Assembly (NCBI RefSeq): GCF_020229735.1
Contig: NZ_CP083456.1
Location: 132,001 to 196,000, forward strand
DNA: 64,000 bases
Origin: Deinococcus taeanensis
GTDB lineage: Bacteria > Deinococcota > Deinococci > Deinococcales > Deinococcaceae
Reading direction: 5' to 3'
In this document: positions 27,446-36,560 of the stretch, one piece after another
Layout of the letters: every line of letters begins with the position of its first letter
Numbering within the stretch: the stretch's first letter is position 1
The notes under the pieces: model-generated
The model's database searches: none
What the model was told of the DNA's origin: nothing
Seen by the model: the letters and a program-made list of their open reading frames with translations, nothing else
Translations under genes and position numbers: made by a program

Positions 27446-28807
27446 TCACTTGTAGTAGCCGGCCCGTTTCTGAATGGCGTCCACGTCCCGGGCCATGCGG
27501 TCGAGCGTGGCTTTCACGTTGGCGCCGGTGGCCATCTGGTTGATGCCGACTTCTAGGACGCTCTGGATCTCGGCCCAGGTGCGCACCTGCGGGAGGGTGC
27601 GCGCGGTGCGCAGCGCCTGCCCGCCGACTTTGGGGATGCCGCCGTTGGCCGCGTTGACCCTGGCGTCGTTCATGCCGGAGAACGTCACGATGGTGTTGTC
27701 GGCCTCGGCGGGAACGCTGCGGTTGGCGGCGACTTTCTTCTGCACTTCGGTGTTCGTCACGTACTTGACGAACTCCCAGGCGGCGTCGGGGTTCTTGGAG
27801 TTCTTGAAGATGCCCAGCGGCCAGATCAGGGCGTAGTTCTGGGTCTTGCCGCCGGCCCAGCCGGGTGCGGGCGCGAAGCCGATGTTGTTCAGCACGGCGG
27901 GCGTCACGGCTTTGGGGTCGGAGAAGCGCGCCCAGTACCACCACCAGCCCACCCACATCGCGGCGCGCCCCTGCAGGAGCTCGGAGGAGGATTCGGGCTC
28001 GGCGAAGGTCGTGGCGGCCGGGTTGGTGACTTTGTTCTTGCGCAGGATGTCGATGTAGAACTGCGTGGCCTGGACGCCTTTGGGGTTGTTGAACACCGGG
28101 CGCCCCGCCTTGTCGAGAATGTCGCCGCCGTTGCCCCAGAGCATGCTCGTCCAGTTGAAGAGGTTCTGGCCGGCGCTGACGCCGTACATGGTGGACAGGC
28201 CGGTCATGCCGGGTTTTTTCTCCTGGATCACCGCGGCGGTCTTGACCACGTCCTGCCAGGTGGTGGGAACCTTGAGTTTGAGTTCGTTGAAGACGTCTTT
28301 GCGGTAGAACAGCACGAGCGGGTGGCCGCGGAAGGGCAGGCCGACGATGTTGTTGCCGTCGGAGGACGCCTCGATGTAGGCGCTCGGGTAGTCCTTCATG
28401 TTGATCTTGTCGGCGGCGATGCGGCTGTTCAGGGGCAGCAGCTGGTTTTTGAACGCGGCGCCCCAGGCGTCCACCCAGGCGACCACGTCGTAGGTGCTGC
28501 CGGTGGTGGCTTCCACCAGGATCTTCTGCTGCAGCGCCTCGTAGGGCGTGTTTTCCCACTTGACGGTGATGCCGGTGAGTTTCTGGAATTCGCTGCCTTC
28601 GCCCGTGAGTTTGATCATCTGGGCGAACTGACCGGCGGTGGCGCAGCAGATCAGGAATTTCAGTTCGGTGCCGGCGTAGGGCTTTCCGGCCTTGAGGCCG
28701 TAGGTGGCGGCGGTCTGCGCGACGCCGGGTGTGGCGGTGGCCAGCGCCCCCAGCACGCCCAGGGTAAGTCCGATGCGCCGATGAACTCTCCAATCTACCT
28801 TGATCAT
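27446..28807 (-). CDS. Extracellular solute-binding protein of CUT1 importer
   Basis: A 453-aa periplasmic binding protein of the type that serves sugar and polyol ABC importers. The Sec signal peptide runs to about residue 31 (TPGVAQTA); there is no lipobox. Landmarks are WENTPYEALQQKILVEATTG, FRGHPLVLFYRKDVF, and a tryptophan-rich stretch AAMWVGWWWYWARF that may line the pocket. Start ATG 28807 follows AGGAGG; longer starts lack a ribosome site. It is the first gene of the left arm, reading away from two LacI-type operators. The ligand is unknown; the aromatic-rich pocket would suit a sugar or a cyclic polyol. Confidence 0.9.
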   Translation of the reverse strand: MIKVDWRVHRRIGLTLGVLGALATATPGVAQTAATYGLKAGKPYAGTELKFLICCATAGQFAQMIKLTGEGSEFQKLTGITVKWENTPYEALQQKILVEATTGSTYDVVAWVDAWGAAFKNQLLPLNSRIAADKINMKDYPSAYIEASSDGNNIVGLPFRGHPLVLFYRKDVFNELKLKVPTTWQDVVKTAAVIQEKKPGMTGLSTMYGVSAGQNLFNWTSMLWGNGGDILDKAGRPVFNNPKGVQATQFYIDILRKNKVTNPAATTFAEPESSSELLQGRAAMWVGWWWYWARFSDPKAVTPAVLNNIGFAPAPGWAGGKTQNYALIWPLGIFKNSKNPDAAWEFVKYVTNTEVQKKVAANRSVPAEADNTIVTFSGMNDARVNAANGGIPKVGGQALRTARTLPQVRTWAEIQSVLEVGINQMATGANVKATLDRMARDVDAIQKRAGYYK

Positions 28808-28970
28808 GTGGCTTCCTCCTGACGAACGTGTGCTGCTCTGGTCGTGGCGGTGGTCATTGGAGTGGTGACGCGAGGCGCCGGGGCGCTGAGCAGGTGTCAC
28901 CAGGATTCCCTGGAGGGACGTAGGCCGGGGGGGCGGAGGGCGTGTTGGGCGGCCCGCCGCGAAGCCGCGT

Positions 28971-28984
28971 TGCATACGTATTCA
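28971..28984. promoter_or_regulatory. LacI-type operator, copy 1
   Basis: TGCATACGTATTCA, a near-palindrome with perfect core ATACGTAT and the central CG typical of LacI-family operators. It lies about 165 bases upstream of the binding-protein gene. An identical 14-mer occurs at 29102. The LacI-family gene at 32609 is the likely ligand. Confidence 0.75.
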
Positions 28985-29101
28985 TACCTTAGGTGCCCAT
29001 CTTCCAATTTGTCAAGCCCTCATGGAAGCCGCATGCACCAATCGCCGTCAGGGGGCTGATCCGCGCGGATCTTGACGGTGGCTGCGGCGTGGAGTACGGT
29101 T

Positions 29102-29115
29102 TGCATACGTATTCA
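29102..29115. promoter_or_regulatory. LacI-type operator, copy 2
   Basis: An exact second copy of TGCATACGTATTCA, 131 bases from the first and about 68 bases before the cupin ATG. The two copies flank the divergent promoter region, which would allow looping repression of both arms. The repeats share one more base on the left (TTGCAT). Confidence 0.75.
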
Positions 29116-29182
29116 AATCCTGCGCGGCGCCCGACTGGCCGCCGCGCCGAACCCCACGCCCCGCTGCACCCTGGAGGCCCCC

Positions 29183-29803
29183 ATGACATCCGAACCCCCC
29201 GCCGCGCCCGCTCCGCCCCAGGAAGACCTCGGGATCATGACCGGCCACGTGGTCCGCTTCCGCGACCTGAAAACCCGGCCGATCCCCCTGATGTTCATCG
29301 ACTCGATCCTCCCCGGCCACCAGCGCCACAACTACGCCGTGATCGGCGACACGGCCGCCGAGAACGACGCCTACGCGCCCTTCATCACCTCACCGCACGG
29401 CTTTCAGATCGGCATGGTCCGCGCCCGTCAGGGCAACGGCCCGGCCTACCACACGCACGACTACATCGAGTCGTTCCTGCCGCTGCGGGGCCGCTGGCGC
29501 TTCTACTGGGGCCAGAGCGCCGACAAGATCGACGGGGAAACCATCCTGGAGGAATTCGACTACATCACCCTCCCGCCCCAGGTCTGGCGCGGCTTCGAAT
29601 GCATCGACGAGGGCGAAAGCTGGATCTTTGCCGTGCTCGAGAAACACGAGGCGTACGAAGGCAAGGACCCCTACTGGGCGCCGGACGTAATCCGCCGCGC
29701 CCGCGAGTACGGCTTCGAGGCCAGCGACACCGGCAAGATGATCAAACCCGACAACTTCGCCGAACTCGAGCAGCAGATGCTCCGGCAGTTCGGCGACGAC
29801 TGA
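29183..29803 (+). CDS. Cupin-domain protein
   Basis: A 206-aa cytoplasmic cupin. The metal motif GPAYHTHDYIESFLPLRG (about 85-102) fits HxHx3E; a second motif downstream is degenerate (LPPQVWRGFEC). Start ATG 29183 is preceded by GGAGG; a longer frame upstream would run through the operator. It is the first gene of the right arm, ending 4 bases before the hydrolase. Many such cupins are dioxygenases, isomerases or ligand-binding proteins; none can be chosen here. Confidence 0.85.
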   Translation: MTSEPPAAPAPPQEDLGIMTGHVVRFRDLKTRPIPLMFIDSILPGHQRHNYAVIGDTAAENDAYAPFITSPHGFQIGMVRARQGNGPAYHTHDYIESFLPLRGRWRFYWGQSADKIDGETILEEFDYITLPPQVWRGFECIDEGESWIFAVLEKHEAYEGKDPYWAPDVIRRAREYGFEASDTGKMIKPDNFAELEQQMLRQFGDD

Positions 29804-29807
29804 GCCC

Positions 29808-30470
29808 ATGCGCACGCTGCTGCTGCCCGGCACGCTGTGCGACGCGGCCCTGTGGGCCGGCGTGACCCTCCCGCCCGGCGCGCACGCCGCCCCGGCCCTG
29901 CGCGGCCGCACACTCGCCGAAGCGGCCGCGGCCTGCGCGGCGGCCTGCAGCGGCCCCCTGCACGTGGTGGGTTTCTCCCTGGGCGCCATCGTCGCGTTCG
30001 AACTGCTGCGCCGCTGGCCCGCACGCGTGCAGCGCCTGACCCTGATCAGCGCCAACCCCCTGGCCCCCACCGGCGCGCAGCTCGCCGCCTGGGCCGCGCA
30101 GGAAGCCGCCGTCCACGCCCGCCCGGACGGCTTCGACTCCGTCGCCCGGCAGCTTGCCGCCGCCGCCGGCCCGCACGCCGCCGCCGCCGTCCTGGACATG
30201 GCCCGGCGCGTCGGCCCCGCCGCCTTCCTGGAGCAGCTCGCGCTGCTGCGCGCCCGGCCCGACAGCCGCCCGGCGCTGCAGGCCTTCACCGGGCCGCTGA
30301 CGCTGCTCGTGGGCGGCGCCGACCCCATCACCCCGCCGGACCTCAGTCACGCCGCCGCGGCGTGCGCGCCGCACGCGGCCGTCACCGTGGTCCCCGGCGC
30401 CGGCCACTACCTGCCGCTCGACGCGCCGGGCGCCGTCACGGCGCACCTGCGAGCGTGGACCTATGCCTGA
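29808..30470 (+). CDS. Alpha/beta hydrolase
   Basis: A 220-aa small alpha/beta-hydrolase. The nucleophile elbow is GFSLG (Ser57), the acid is probably Asp in GGADPITPP, and the His is in GAGHYLPLDAP. It has no signal peptide. It is short for the family because the cap region is reduced. It overlaps the aldolase by 8 bases. The likely role is cleaving an ester, lactone or C-C bond in the pathway. Confidence 0.85.
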   Translation: MRTLLLPGTLCDAALWAGVTLPPGAHAAPALRGRTLAEAAAACAAACSGPLHVVGFSLGAIVAFELLRRWPARVQRLTLISANPLAPTGAQLAAWAAQEAAVHARPDGFDSVARQLAAAAGPHAAAAVLDMARRVGPAAFLEQLALLRARPDSRPALQAFTGPLTLLVGGADPITPPDLSHAAAACAPHAAVTVVPGAGHYLPLDAPGAVTAHLRAWTYA

Positions 30471-31245
30471 GTCCGCCGTCCGGCGCCTGCAGCGCGGCGA
30501 GGCGGTCCTGAACGGCTGGCTGCACCTGCCCGGCGGCGTGAGCGCCGAAGTGATGGGCCGCGCCGGGTACGAAACGCTGACGGTGGACCTGCAGCACGGC
30601 CTGATCGGCGACGGCGGCCTGGTGCCCACGCTGCAGGCCATCGCCGCCACAGGCGCGGCGCCCTTCGTGCGGGTGCCGGGGCTGCACCCGCCGGACCTGA
30701 TGCGCGCCCTCGACGCCGGGGCGGCCGGCGTGATCTGCCCGCTGATCGACACGCCGGCGCAGGCCGCCGCGCTCGTGCACGCCTGCCGGTACCCGCCGCT
30801 CGGCGGGCGCTCCTTCGGCCCGACCCGCGCCCGCCTGGTGTACGGCGACGAGTACGCCGCCGCGGCAGACACCGGCGTGCTGGTGTTCGCCATGATCGAA
30901 ACCGCGCGCGCCCTGGAGAACCTGGAGGCCATCGCGCAGACCCCGGGCCTCAGCGGCGTGTACGTGGGCCCCGGTGACCTGAGCCTCAGCCTGACCGGCG
31001 CCGCCACCCTCGATTTCCGCCTCGGCGAGACGGCCGCGGCCGTCGCCCGCGCCGCGCAGGTGACGGCCAGACACGGCCGGATCCCCGGCATCTTCACGCA
31101 GGGCGGCGACCTCGCGCGGCACGCCCTGAAGCTCGGGTACCGCTTTGTGACCGCCGGCTCCGACTTCGCCCTGCTTTCCGCGGCGGCCCGCGGCGTTCTG
31201 ACCGACCTCGGCGCCGCCGCTTCGCCCGCTTCGTCCCTGTACTGA
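30463..31245 (+). CDS. HpcH/HpaI-family class II aldolase
   Basis: A 260-aa TIM-barrel aldolase/citrate-lyase-like enzyme, which reversibly cleaves 4-hydroxy-2-oxo acids into pyruvate (or a related keto acid) and an aldehyde with a divalent metal. Residues matching the known HpcH site are His45 (VDLQHG), Arg70 (FVRVPG), Glu146 ([10 protein letters not shown]) and Asp172 (GPGDLSL). The ATG sits inside the end of the hydrolase gene. It is probably the carbon-chain-splitting step of the cluster. Confidence 0.9.
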   Translation: MPESAVRRLQRGEAVLNGWLHLPGGVSAEVMGRAGYETLTVDLQHGLIGDGGLVPTLQAIAATGAAPFVRVPGLHPPDLMRALDAGAAGVICPLIDTPAQAAALVHACRYPPLGGRSFGPTRARLVYGDEYAAAADTGVLVFAMIETARALENLEAIAQTPGLSGVYVGPGDLSLSLTGAATLDFRLGETAAAVARAAQVTARHGRIPGIFTQGGDLARHALKLGYRFVTAGSDFALLSAAARGVLTDLGAAASPASSLY

Positions 31246-31277
31246 CGTTCCCCCCGCCCCGCGCAAGGAGGCATCCG

Positions 31278-32576
31278 ATGGCCCGCATTCTGAAAGCCGG
31301 TATGAACGCCGACACCCAGCTGAGCATCAACGAAACCGTGCAGCAGACCGTCCGCGGCATCATCGCGGACGTGCGCGCGCGCGGCGACGAGGCGCTGCGC
31401 GAGTACTCGCAGGCCTTCGACCGCTGGAACCCCGCGCAGTTCCGCCTGAGCGCCGCGCAGATCGAGGCGCTCGTGGCGCAGGTGCCGGCCGAGCAGCTCG
31501 ACTCCATCCGCTTCAGCCTGGAGCAGGTGCGCACCTTCGCGCAGGCGCAGCGCGCGTCGATTCACGACGTGGAAATCGAAACCCTGCCCGGCGTCACGCT
31601 CGGCCACCGGGTGCTGCCGGTCAATTCGGTGGCGTGCTACGTGCCCGGCGGGCGCTACCCGATGATCGCCTCGGCCATCATGAGCGTCGCCACCGCCAGG
31701 GTGGCCGGCGTGCAGCGTGTGGTGGCCGTCACGCCGCCCAAGGACGGTCAGCCGTACCCGGCCACGGTGGCCACCATGCACCTCGCCGGCGCGGACGAGA
31801 TCTACATCATGGGCGGCGTGCAGGCGCTCGCGGCGCTCGCGCTGGGCACCGGCAGCGTCGCGCCGGTGGACATGCTCGTCGGCCCCGGCAACGCCTACGT
31901 GGCCGAAGCCAAGCGGCAGCTGTTCGGGCAGGTGGGCATCGACCTGCTCGCCGGGCCCACCGAAACGCTGGTGATCGCCGACGACTCGGTCGACGCGGAG
32001 ATGGTCGCCACCGACCTGCTCGGGCAGGCCGAGCACGGCACCAACTCCCCGGCGGTGCTGCTCACCACTTCCGAGCAGCTGGCGCACGACGTCGCGGCCG
32101 AGGTGCAGCGGCAGCTGGGCGTGCTGCGCACCGGCGAGGTGGCCGCGCAGGCCTGGCGGGACTACGGGCAGATCATCCTCGCGGCCGACGACGACGAGAT
32201 GGTACGCCTCGCCGACGAGATCGCCTCGGAGCACGTGCAGGTGCTCACCCGCGACCCGGACTACTTCCTGACGCGCATGACCAATTACGGCTCGTTGTTT
32301 CTCGGCCCCGAAACCAACGTCGCGTACGGCGACAAGACCATCGGCACCAACCACATCCTCCCGACCGGCCGCGCGGCGCGCTACACCGGCGGCCTGTGGG
32401 TGGGCAAGTTCCTCAAGACCGTCACGTACCAGCGCGCCACGCGCGAAGCGTCGGTCCTGATCGGCCGGCACTGCTCGGTGATCTGCGGGGTCGAGGGCTT
32501 CGCCGGCCACCAGCGGCAAGCCGACCTGCGTGTCGAACGCTACGGCGCGGCCGTGCCCGTCGGAGCGGACGGCTGA
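31278..32576 (+). CDS. HisD-family dehydrogenase (catabolic clade), copy 2
   Basis: A 432-aa paralog of the enzyme at 21039-22307, with the same signature [16 protein letters not shown] and the same QAEH/EHVQ motifs. The C-terminal His is in [21 protein letters not shown] is six bases from the ATG. Having two such enzymes on opposite arms of one divergent cluster suggests two different alcohol oxidations, or two chain lengths or stereoisomers. Biosynthetic histidinol dehydrogenase is unlikely because the his pathway is absent nearby and the C-terminal zinc motif region differs. Confidence 0.88.
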   Translation: MARILKAGMNADTQLSINETVQQTVRGIIADVRARGDEALREYSQAFDRWNPAQFRLSAAQIEALVAQVPAEQLDSIRFSLEQVRTFAQAQRASIHDVEIETLPGVTLGHRVLPVNSVACYVPGGRYPMIASAIMSVATARVAGVQRVVAVTPPKDGQPYPATVATMHLAGADEIYIMGGVQALAALALGTGSVAPVDMLVGPGNAYVAEAKRQLFGQVGIDLLAGPTETLVIADDSVDAEMVATDLLGQAEHGTNSPAVLLTTSEQLAHDVAAEVQRQLGVLRTGEVAAQAWRDYGQIILAADDDEMVRLADEIASEHVQVLTRDPDYFLTRMTNYGSLFLGPETNVAYGDKTIGTNHILPTGRAARYTGGLWVGKFLKTVTYQRATREASVLIGRHCSVICGVEGFAGHQRQADLRVERYGAAVPVGADG

Positions 32577-32608
32577 CGGGGGGCCGGCCGTATGCTGGGG
32601 GCCAGCCC

Positions 32609-33637
32609 ATGACCCGCCCTCCGTCCAGCGTCACCGCCGCGTCCCAGCGCGTCACGTCCCTCGACGTGTCGCGTGAAGCCGGCGTCTCCCAGTCGGCCGT
32701 TTCACGCGCGTTCACCCCGGGGGCGTCCATCAGCCCCGACACCCGGCGCCGGGTGCTCGAAGCGGCCCGGCGCCTGGGCTACCAGCCCAACGCGATCGCC
32801 CGCTCGCTGGTCACCCAGCGCAGCGGCATCGTCGCCCTGATCGTCGGCGAACTGCACAACCCGTTCTACCCGCAGGCCCTGACGCAGTTCGCCCAGGCGC
32901 TCGAGGCGCGCGGCAAGCGCGCGCTGCTCCTGACACACGACACCCGGCGCGACGTGCAGGACACCCTGGACGCCGCGCGGTCGTACCAGATCGAGGCGGC
33001 CATCGTCTTTCCCACCCGCCTGAACGCCGCGCCGCCGAGCCTGGGCAAGCTCGACGAGGGCGGCGTCCCGGTGCTGCTGTTCAACCGGCATCTGCCCGGA
33101 CATCAGCTGCTGTCGGTGGCGTGCGACAACTACGCCGGCGGGCGGCTCGCCGCGCAGGTGCTGCTGGACGCCGGCGCCCGGCGCCCCGCGTTCATCGGCG
33201 GGGACCCCGACACCTCCACCCACCAGGACCGCCTGCGGGGCTTCACCGAGCGGCTCGCCGAAGCGGGCGTGCGGCCGGTGGCCACGCCCGCACGCGCGTT
33301 CCAGTACGACTGGGGCGTGCAGGCCACCCTGCACCTCGACGCGGCCGGCGACCGGCCCGACGCGTTTTTCGGCGCCAACGACATCGTTACGATCGGGATC
33401 CTCGACGCCCTGCGGACACTGGGGCGGCGGGTGCCGCAGGAGGTCAGCGTGATCGGCTTTGACAACATCGACGAATCGGCCCGGCTGGCGTACCGCCTGA
33501 CCACCATCGGTCAGCCGCTGGCCGCCATGGTGGAAGACGCCCTGCGCGCCCTGGAGGACCCCCAGCCGGGCGAAGGCCCCCGGCTGCACGCCCCTGAACT
33601 GATCTGGCGCGACACGGTGGCGGGGCGCCGGCCGTGA
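32609..33637 (+). CDS. LacI-family transcriptional regulator
   Basis: A 342-aa regulator. The N-terminal HTH runs from about 15 to 65 (TSLDVSREAGVSQSAVSRAF, then the hinge helix region PNAIARSLVTQRSG), followed by a periplasmic-binding-protein-like sensor domain. It is preceded by a -10-like TATGCT 12 bases before the ATG, so it may have its own promoter besides the right-arm transcript. It likely binds the two identical operators at 28971 and 29102 and releases them with a pathway metabolite. It ends in a 4-base overlap with the SDR gene. Confidence 0.9.
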   Translation: MTRPPSSVTAASQRVTSLDVSREAGVSQSAVSRAFTPGASISPDTRRRVLEAARRLGYQPNAIARSLVTQRSGIVALIVGELHNPFYPQALTQFAQALEARGKRALLLTHDTRRDVQDTLDAARSYQIEAAIVFPTRLNAAPPSLGKLDEGGVPVLLFNRHLPGHQLLSVACDNYAGGRLAAQVLLDAGARRPAFIGGDPDTSTHQDRLRGFTERLAEAGVRPVATPARAFQYDWGVQATLHLDAAGDRPDAFFGANDIVTIGILDALRTLGRRVPQEVSVIGFDNIDESARLAYRLTTIGQPLAAMVEDALRALEDPQPGEGPRLHAPELIWRDTVAGRRP

Positions 33638-34398
33638 GCGGCCCAGGCAGTGAACTGAGCGGCCAGGTGGCGCTGGTCACCGGCGGAAGCGGCGGCATCG
33701 GCAGCGCCATCTGCGAGGTGCTGGCCGGCGCGGGGGCCGCCGTGCTGGTCGGGTACGCCGGGCACCCCGAACGCGCCGGCGCGCTCGTAGCCGCGCTGCC
33801 GGGCGGCGGGCACCGCGCGCTGCGCGTGCCGGTGGACGACTCAGCGGCGCTGGCGCTGGCCGCCGCGGACGTGCAGGCCAGCGAGGGGCGGCTCGACCTG
33901 CTCGTGAACAACGCCGGCGTCACCACCCCGGTGCCGCACGCGGACCTCGACGGCCTGAGTGACGAGTGGATCGACACGATTCTGCGCGTCAACGTCCGCG
34001 GGCCGTTCGCGTGCGCGCGGGCGTTCGCGCCGCTGCTGCGCCTCGGGGGACGCGGCGTGATCGTGAATATCTCCTCGGTGGCGGCCGTCACCGGCCTGGG
34101 CTCCAACGTCGCCTACTGCGCGTCCAAAGCCGCGCTCGACTCCATGACGCGCTCGCTGGGCCGCGCCCTGGCGCCGGACATCCGCGTGCTGAGCGTCTCG
34201 CCCGGCTGGGTGGACGGCGAATACGCCGCCCGGATGCCCGCCGACCTGATCGCCGCGCAGGCGGCGCGCACCCCGCTCGGGCGCATCGCGCGGCCCCAGG
34301 AGGTCGCGCGCGCGGTGCTGGCCGCCGCGGCCGTGCTGACCTTCAGCACCGGCGCCGTGATTCCCGTCGACGGCGGCCGGCCCCTCGACCGGGCCTGA
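33634..34398 (+). CDS. Short-chain dehydrogenase/reductase of the catabolic cluster
   Basis: A 254-aa classical SDR. TGGSGGIG is at 16-23, NNAG near 89, catalytic Ser in NISS and Tyr/Lys in YCASK. The GTG start overlaps the LacI stop. It is the last gene of the right arm, followed by a hairpin. It probably interconverts a secondary alcohol and a ketone of the pathway with NAD(P). Confidence 0.88.
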   Translation: MSGPGSELSGQVALVTGGSGGIGSAICEVLAGAGAAVLVGYAGHPERAGALVAALPGGGHRALRVPVDDSAALALAAADVQASEGRLDLLVNNAGVTTPVPHADLDGLSDEWIDTILRVNVRGPFACARAFAPLLRLGGRGVIVNISSVAAVTGLGSNVAYCASKAALDSMTRSLGRALAPDIRVLSVSPGWVDGEYAARMPADLIAAQAARTPLGRIARPQEVARAVLAAAAVLTFSTGAVIPVDGGRPLDRA

Positions 34399-34437
34399 CC
34401 CCCGGCCGGCCGGGGGCGCCGGCAGCGCTCCTCAGCG

Positions 34438-34477
34438 GTGAAGGACACTGGCGGCCCCGGGCGCCAGTGTCCTTCAC
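34438..34477 (+). terminator. Perfect 16-bp hairpin ending the catabolic cluster
   Basis: GTGAAGGACACTGGCG pairs perfectly with its complement at 34462-34477 around an 8-base GC loop. It sits 40 bases after the SDR stop. There is no T-tract. It closes the right arm and also lies downstream of the convergent phosphatase relic. Confidence 0.75.
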
Positions 34478-34584
34478 ACCAACGCCGCGTGCCGTGACGG
34501 CAACGGAAAGCCCCGTGGCCGTCATGCCCCCAGGGCGTTCAGCCGCGCCCATACGCACCTGAGGACGTCCTCCCGCACCAGGCG

Positions 34585-35209
34585 TCAGGCCACGGCAGGC
34601 TCTTCCAGGTGGGCGGCGCAGGCGAGGACAGCTCCGGCCCAGGCGCCGTCCGCCTGCCGCTCCAGGGTCGTGAGGGCGGTGTTGCCGTGCAGACCCCGCC
34701 GCGCCGCCCAGGCGGCCTGCGCGTCCCAGCCCAGCAGATCACACAGCAGGGCCGTGATCGCCACCCCGTGCGTCACCAGCACCACGTGCCCGCGGTCGTC
34801 CGGCGCCACCGCGTCGAACACCGCGGGGACACGCCGGGCCACGGCCCCGACGCTCTCCCCCTGCGGCGCGGCCTGCACCGGCCACGCCGCGAAGGCGTCG
34901 GCGTCACGCGCGGATCTCCTCGAACGTCAGGCCCGCCCACGCGCCGATGTGCATCTCCCGCTGCGCCCGCACCGGCTGTACGTGCACGCCCAGCGGGGCG
35001 GCGACCGCCTGCGCCGTCTGCACCGCGCGTCTCAGGTCACTGGCATACACGTGGGTCGGCCGCGCGGCGTGCGCCGCCAGACGCGCCGCGACGAGGCGCG
35101 CCTGTGCGTGCCCCCGCTCGTCGAGCGGAACGTCGGTCCAGCCCTGGAAGCGGCCGGCGGCGTTGTGCGCGGTGCGGCCGTGACGCACCAGCGTGACCCG
35201 CGCCGTCAC
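34585..35209 (-). pseudogene. Histidine phosphatase (phosphoglycerate-mutase-like), frameshifted
   Basis: A histidine-phosphatase-family gene split by a reading-frame break. The N-terminal part from GTG 35209 gives VTLVRHGRTAHNAAGRFQGW, with the phospho-acceptor His in RHG, and ends at REMHIGAWAGLTFEEIRA plus a stop near 34904. The C-terminal part in another frame gives GHVVLVTHGVAITALLCDLL, with the second catalytic His. Restoring a CG dinucleotide in the CGCGCG run near 34908 would rejoin the frames as EEIRARDADAFAAW. This is either a genuine loss or an assembly error in a CG run. The two catalytic motifs are intact. Confidence 0.8.
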
Positions 35210-35628
35210 AGGCGGCCGCCTGACCAACCGGCCAGTGGAAACTCGGCAGTGGACCCGGGCGCGGCAGAACACATGCGGGGCATCATAGAGGGCGCGGGGG
35301 AGCGCCGGGACGGCAGGGGCGGCCCCCGGGTGCCGGGTGCGGCTGCGCTTTCTCTGGTGAAGGGGCGCCCGCCCGCCGGCACCCCGGGCCGCAAGCCCGC
35401 GTTCGTGGCCGGTTCACCTGAAAGCCCCGGCAGCGGCGCGACACGTGCCGGTCCTGAGCCGGGGCGGGACGTCACAGGACGACGCTCCTCCCCTGCACCT
35501 GAACCTCACCCGGTTCTGCGCCTGCTCAGGGGGGACACCCGTGCAGACGTGGCGGTCACCTGACGCCCGCGTGACGGTGCCGGTCATGTTCGCCGCACTG
35601 CGCCGCGGTCGTCCCACACAATGCAGTG
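35210..35628. other. Divergent intergenic region
   Basis: About 420 bases with no supported gene. Close to the next gene, CACAAT at 35617-35622 lies exactly 6 bases before the ATG at 35629, a leaderless-type promoter. I see nothing else. Confidence 0.45.
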
Positions 35629-36378
35629 ATGAACGCCGCGCTGCGCCGGCATGTCCTCCGTCTGACCTTTGGTCTGATTCTTCCCCTGATGATCCTGAGC
35701 CCCAACCTGTTCTGGACCAACTTCAGCGTGGCTGCCTCTCTGGGGGGCGGCTCAACGGGCGCGGTGCGCGCTTACCTGCTGGCCGCCCTGCTGCCCGCGG
35801 CGTACGAACTGGGTGACGCCCTGATCCGCCGCGACCGCTCCCTCCATTCACTGTATTCGGTGGGCACCGGCGTCCTGAGCGGCGCCCTGGCGTTCTGGTT
35901 CGTGGACGGCTTCTGGTACGCCTTCAAGACCAGTGTGGATCTCTTGCTTCAGGGCCTGCTGTTCCTGGCCAGTGCACTGGCCGGCGTGGCCCTGATCAAA
36001 CCGCTGGCCATCGACGGTCTGCTTCAGCAGGGTGCTCCGGCGTCCCGTCAGAAGCTGGAGGAGGCGTTGAGGCACCCCGGCATGGCGCGGGCGTACCGGT
36101 TGAGCGGCCTGATGATCGGCAGCTCGAAACTGGTGGTCGGCTGCCTCAGGGTGTTCGTCACCTGCCACGTCGTAACCGCTGCGTTCGGCACCGAGGCCTT
36201 TAACGCGCAGGTCGCCCTCCTGTGCGCCGGGTTCTTCCCGCTGACCCTGCTGATGGGTGGGCTCACGGTCGCCCCCGCGGTGCTGATGCTGGAGCGCACC
36301 CTCAAAGACATTCACGGCCAGGAGGTCAGCTTGCTGCGCCCGGAGCAACCCGCGTGGCAACCTGCGCCGGCCACCTGA
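35629..36378 (+). CDS. VC0807-like integral membrane protein
   Basis: A 249-aa protein with about six membrane segments (for example LILPLMILSPNLFWTNF, LLAALLPAAYELGDALIRR and a C-terminal pair). The pattern resembles the VC0807 family of unknown function. ATG 35629 is chosen by the leaderless box; GTG at 35626 is one codon earlier. It is monocistronic. Confidence 0.75.
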   Translation: MNAALRRHVLRLTFGLILPLMILSPNLFWTNFSVAASLGGGSTGAVRAYLLAALLPAAYELGDALIRRDRSLHSLYSVGTGVLSGALAFWFVDGFWYAFKTSVDLLLQGLLFLASALAGVALIKPLAIDGLLQQGAPASRQKLEEALRHPGMARAYRLSGLMIGSSKLVVGCLRVFVTCHVVTAAFGTEAFNAQVALLCAGFFPLTLLMGGLTVAPAVLMLERTLKDIHGQEVSLLRPEQPAWQPAPAT

Positions 36379-36560
36379 ACCCTGATCCTCTGCCCTGCAG
36401 TTGCCGGACGCGCCGCGCCTGGCCCGTCAACGTTGGTGGGTTTCCCGGGCCGACAGCCCCCATACGTGGCCTCACCCGCTGCCAGGACCAGCCGGTCCGG
36501 TGCGGCCCACTCACCCTTTGGACGCATGACGGCCCGCAGGGCGGCCTCTACAGTGACGCC

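Noticed and set aside
21039..32576. Two HisD genes as histidine biosynthesis
   Set aside because: No other his genes are near, both have the catabolic-clade motif, and the context is import and degradation.
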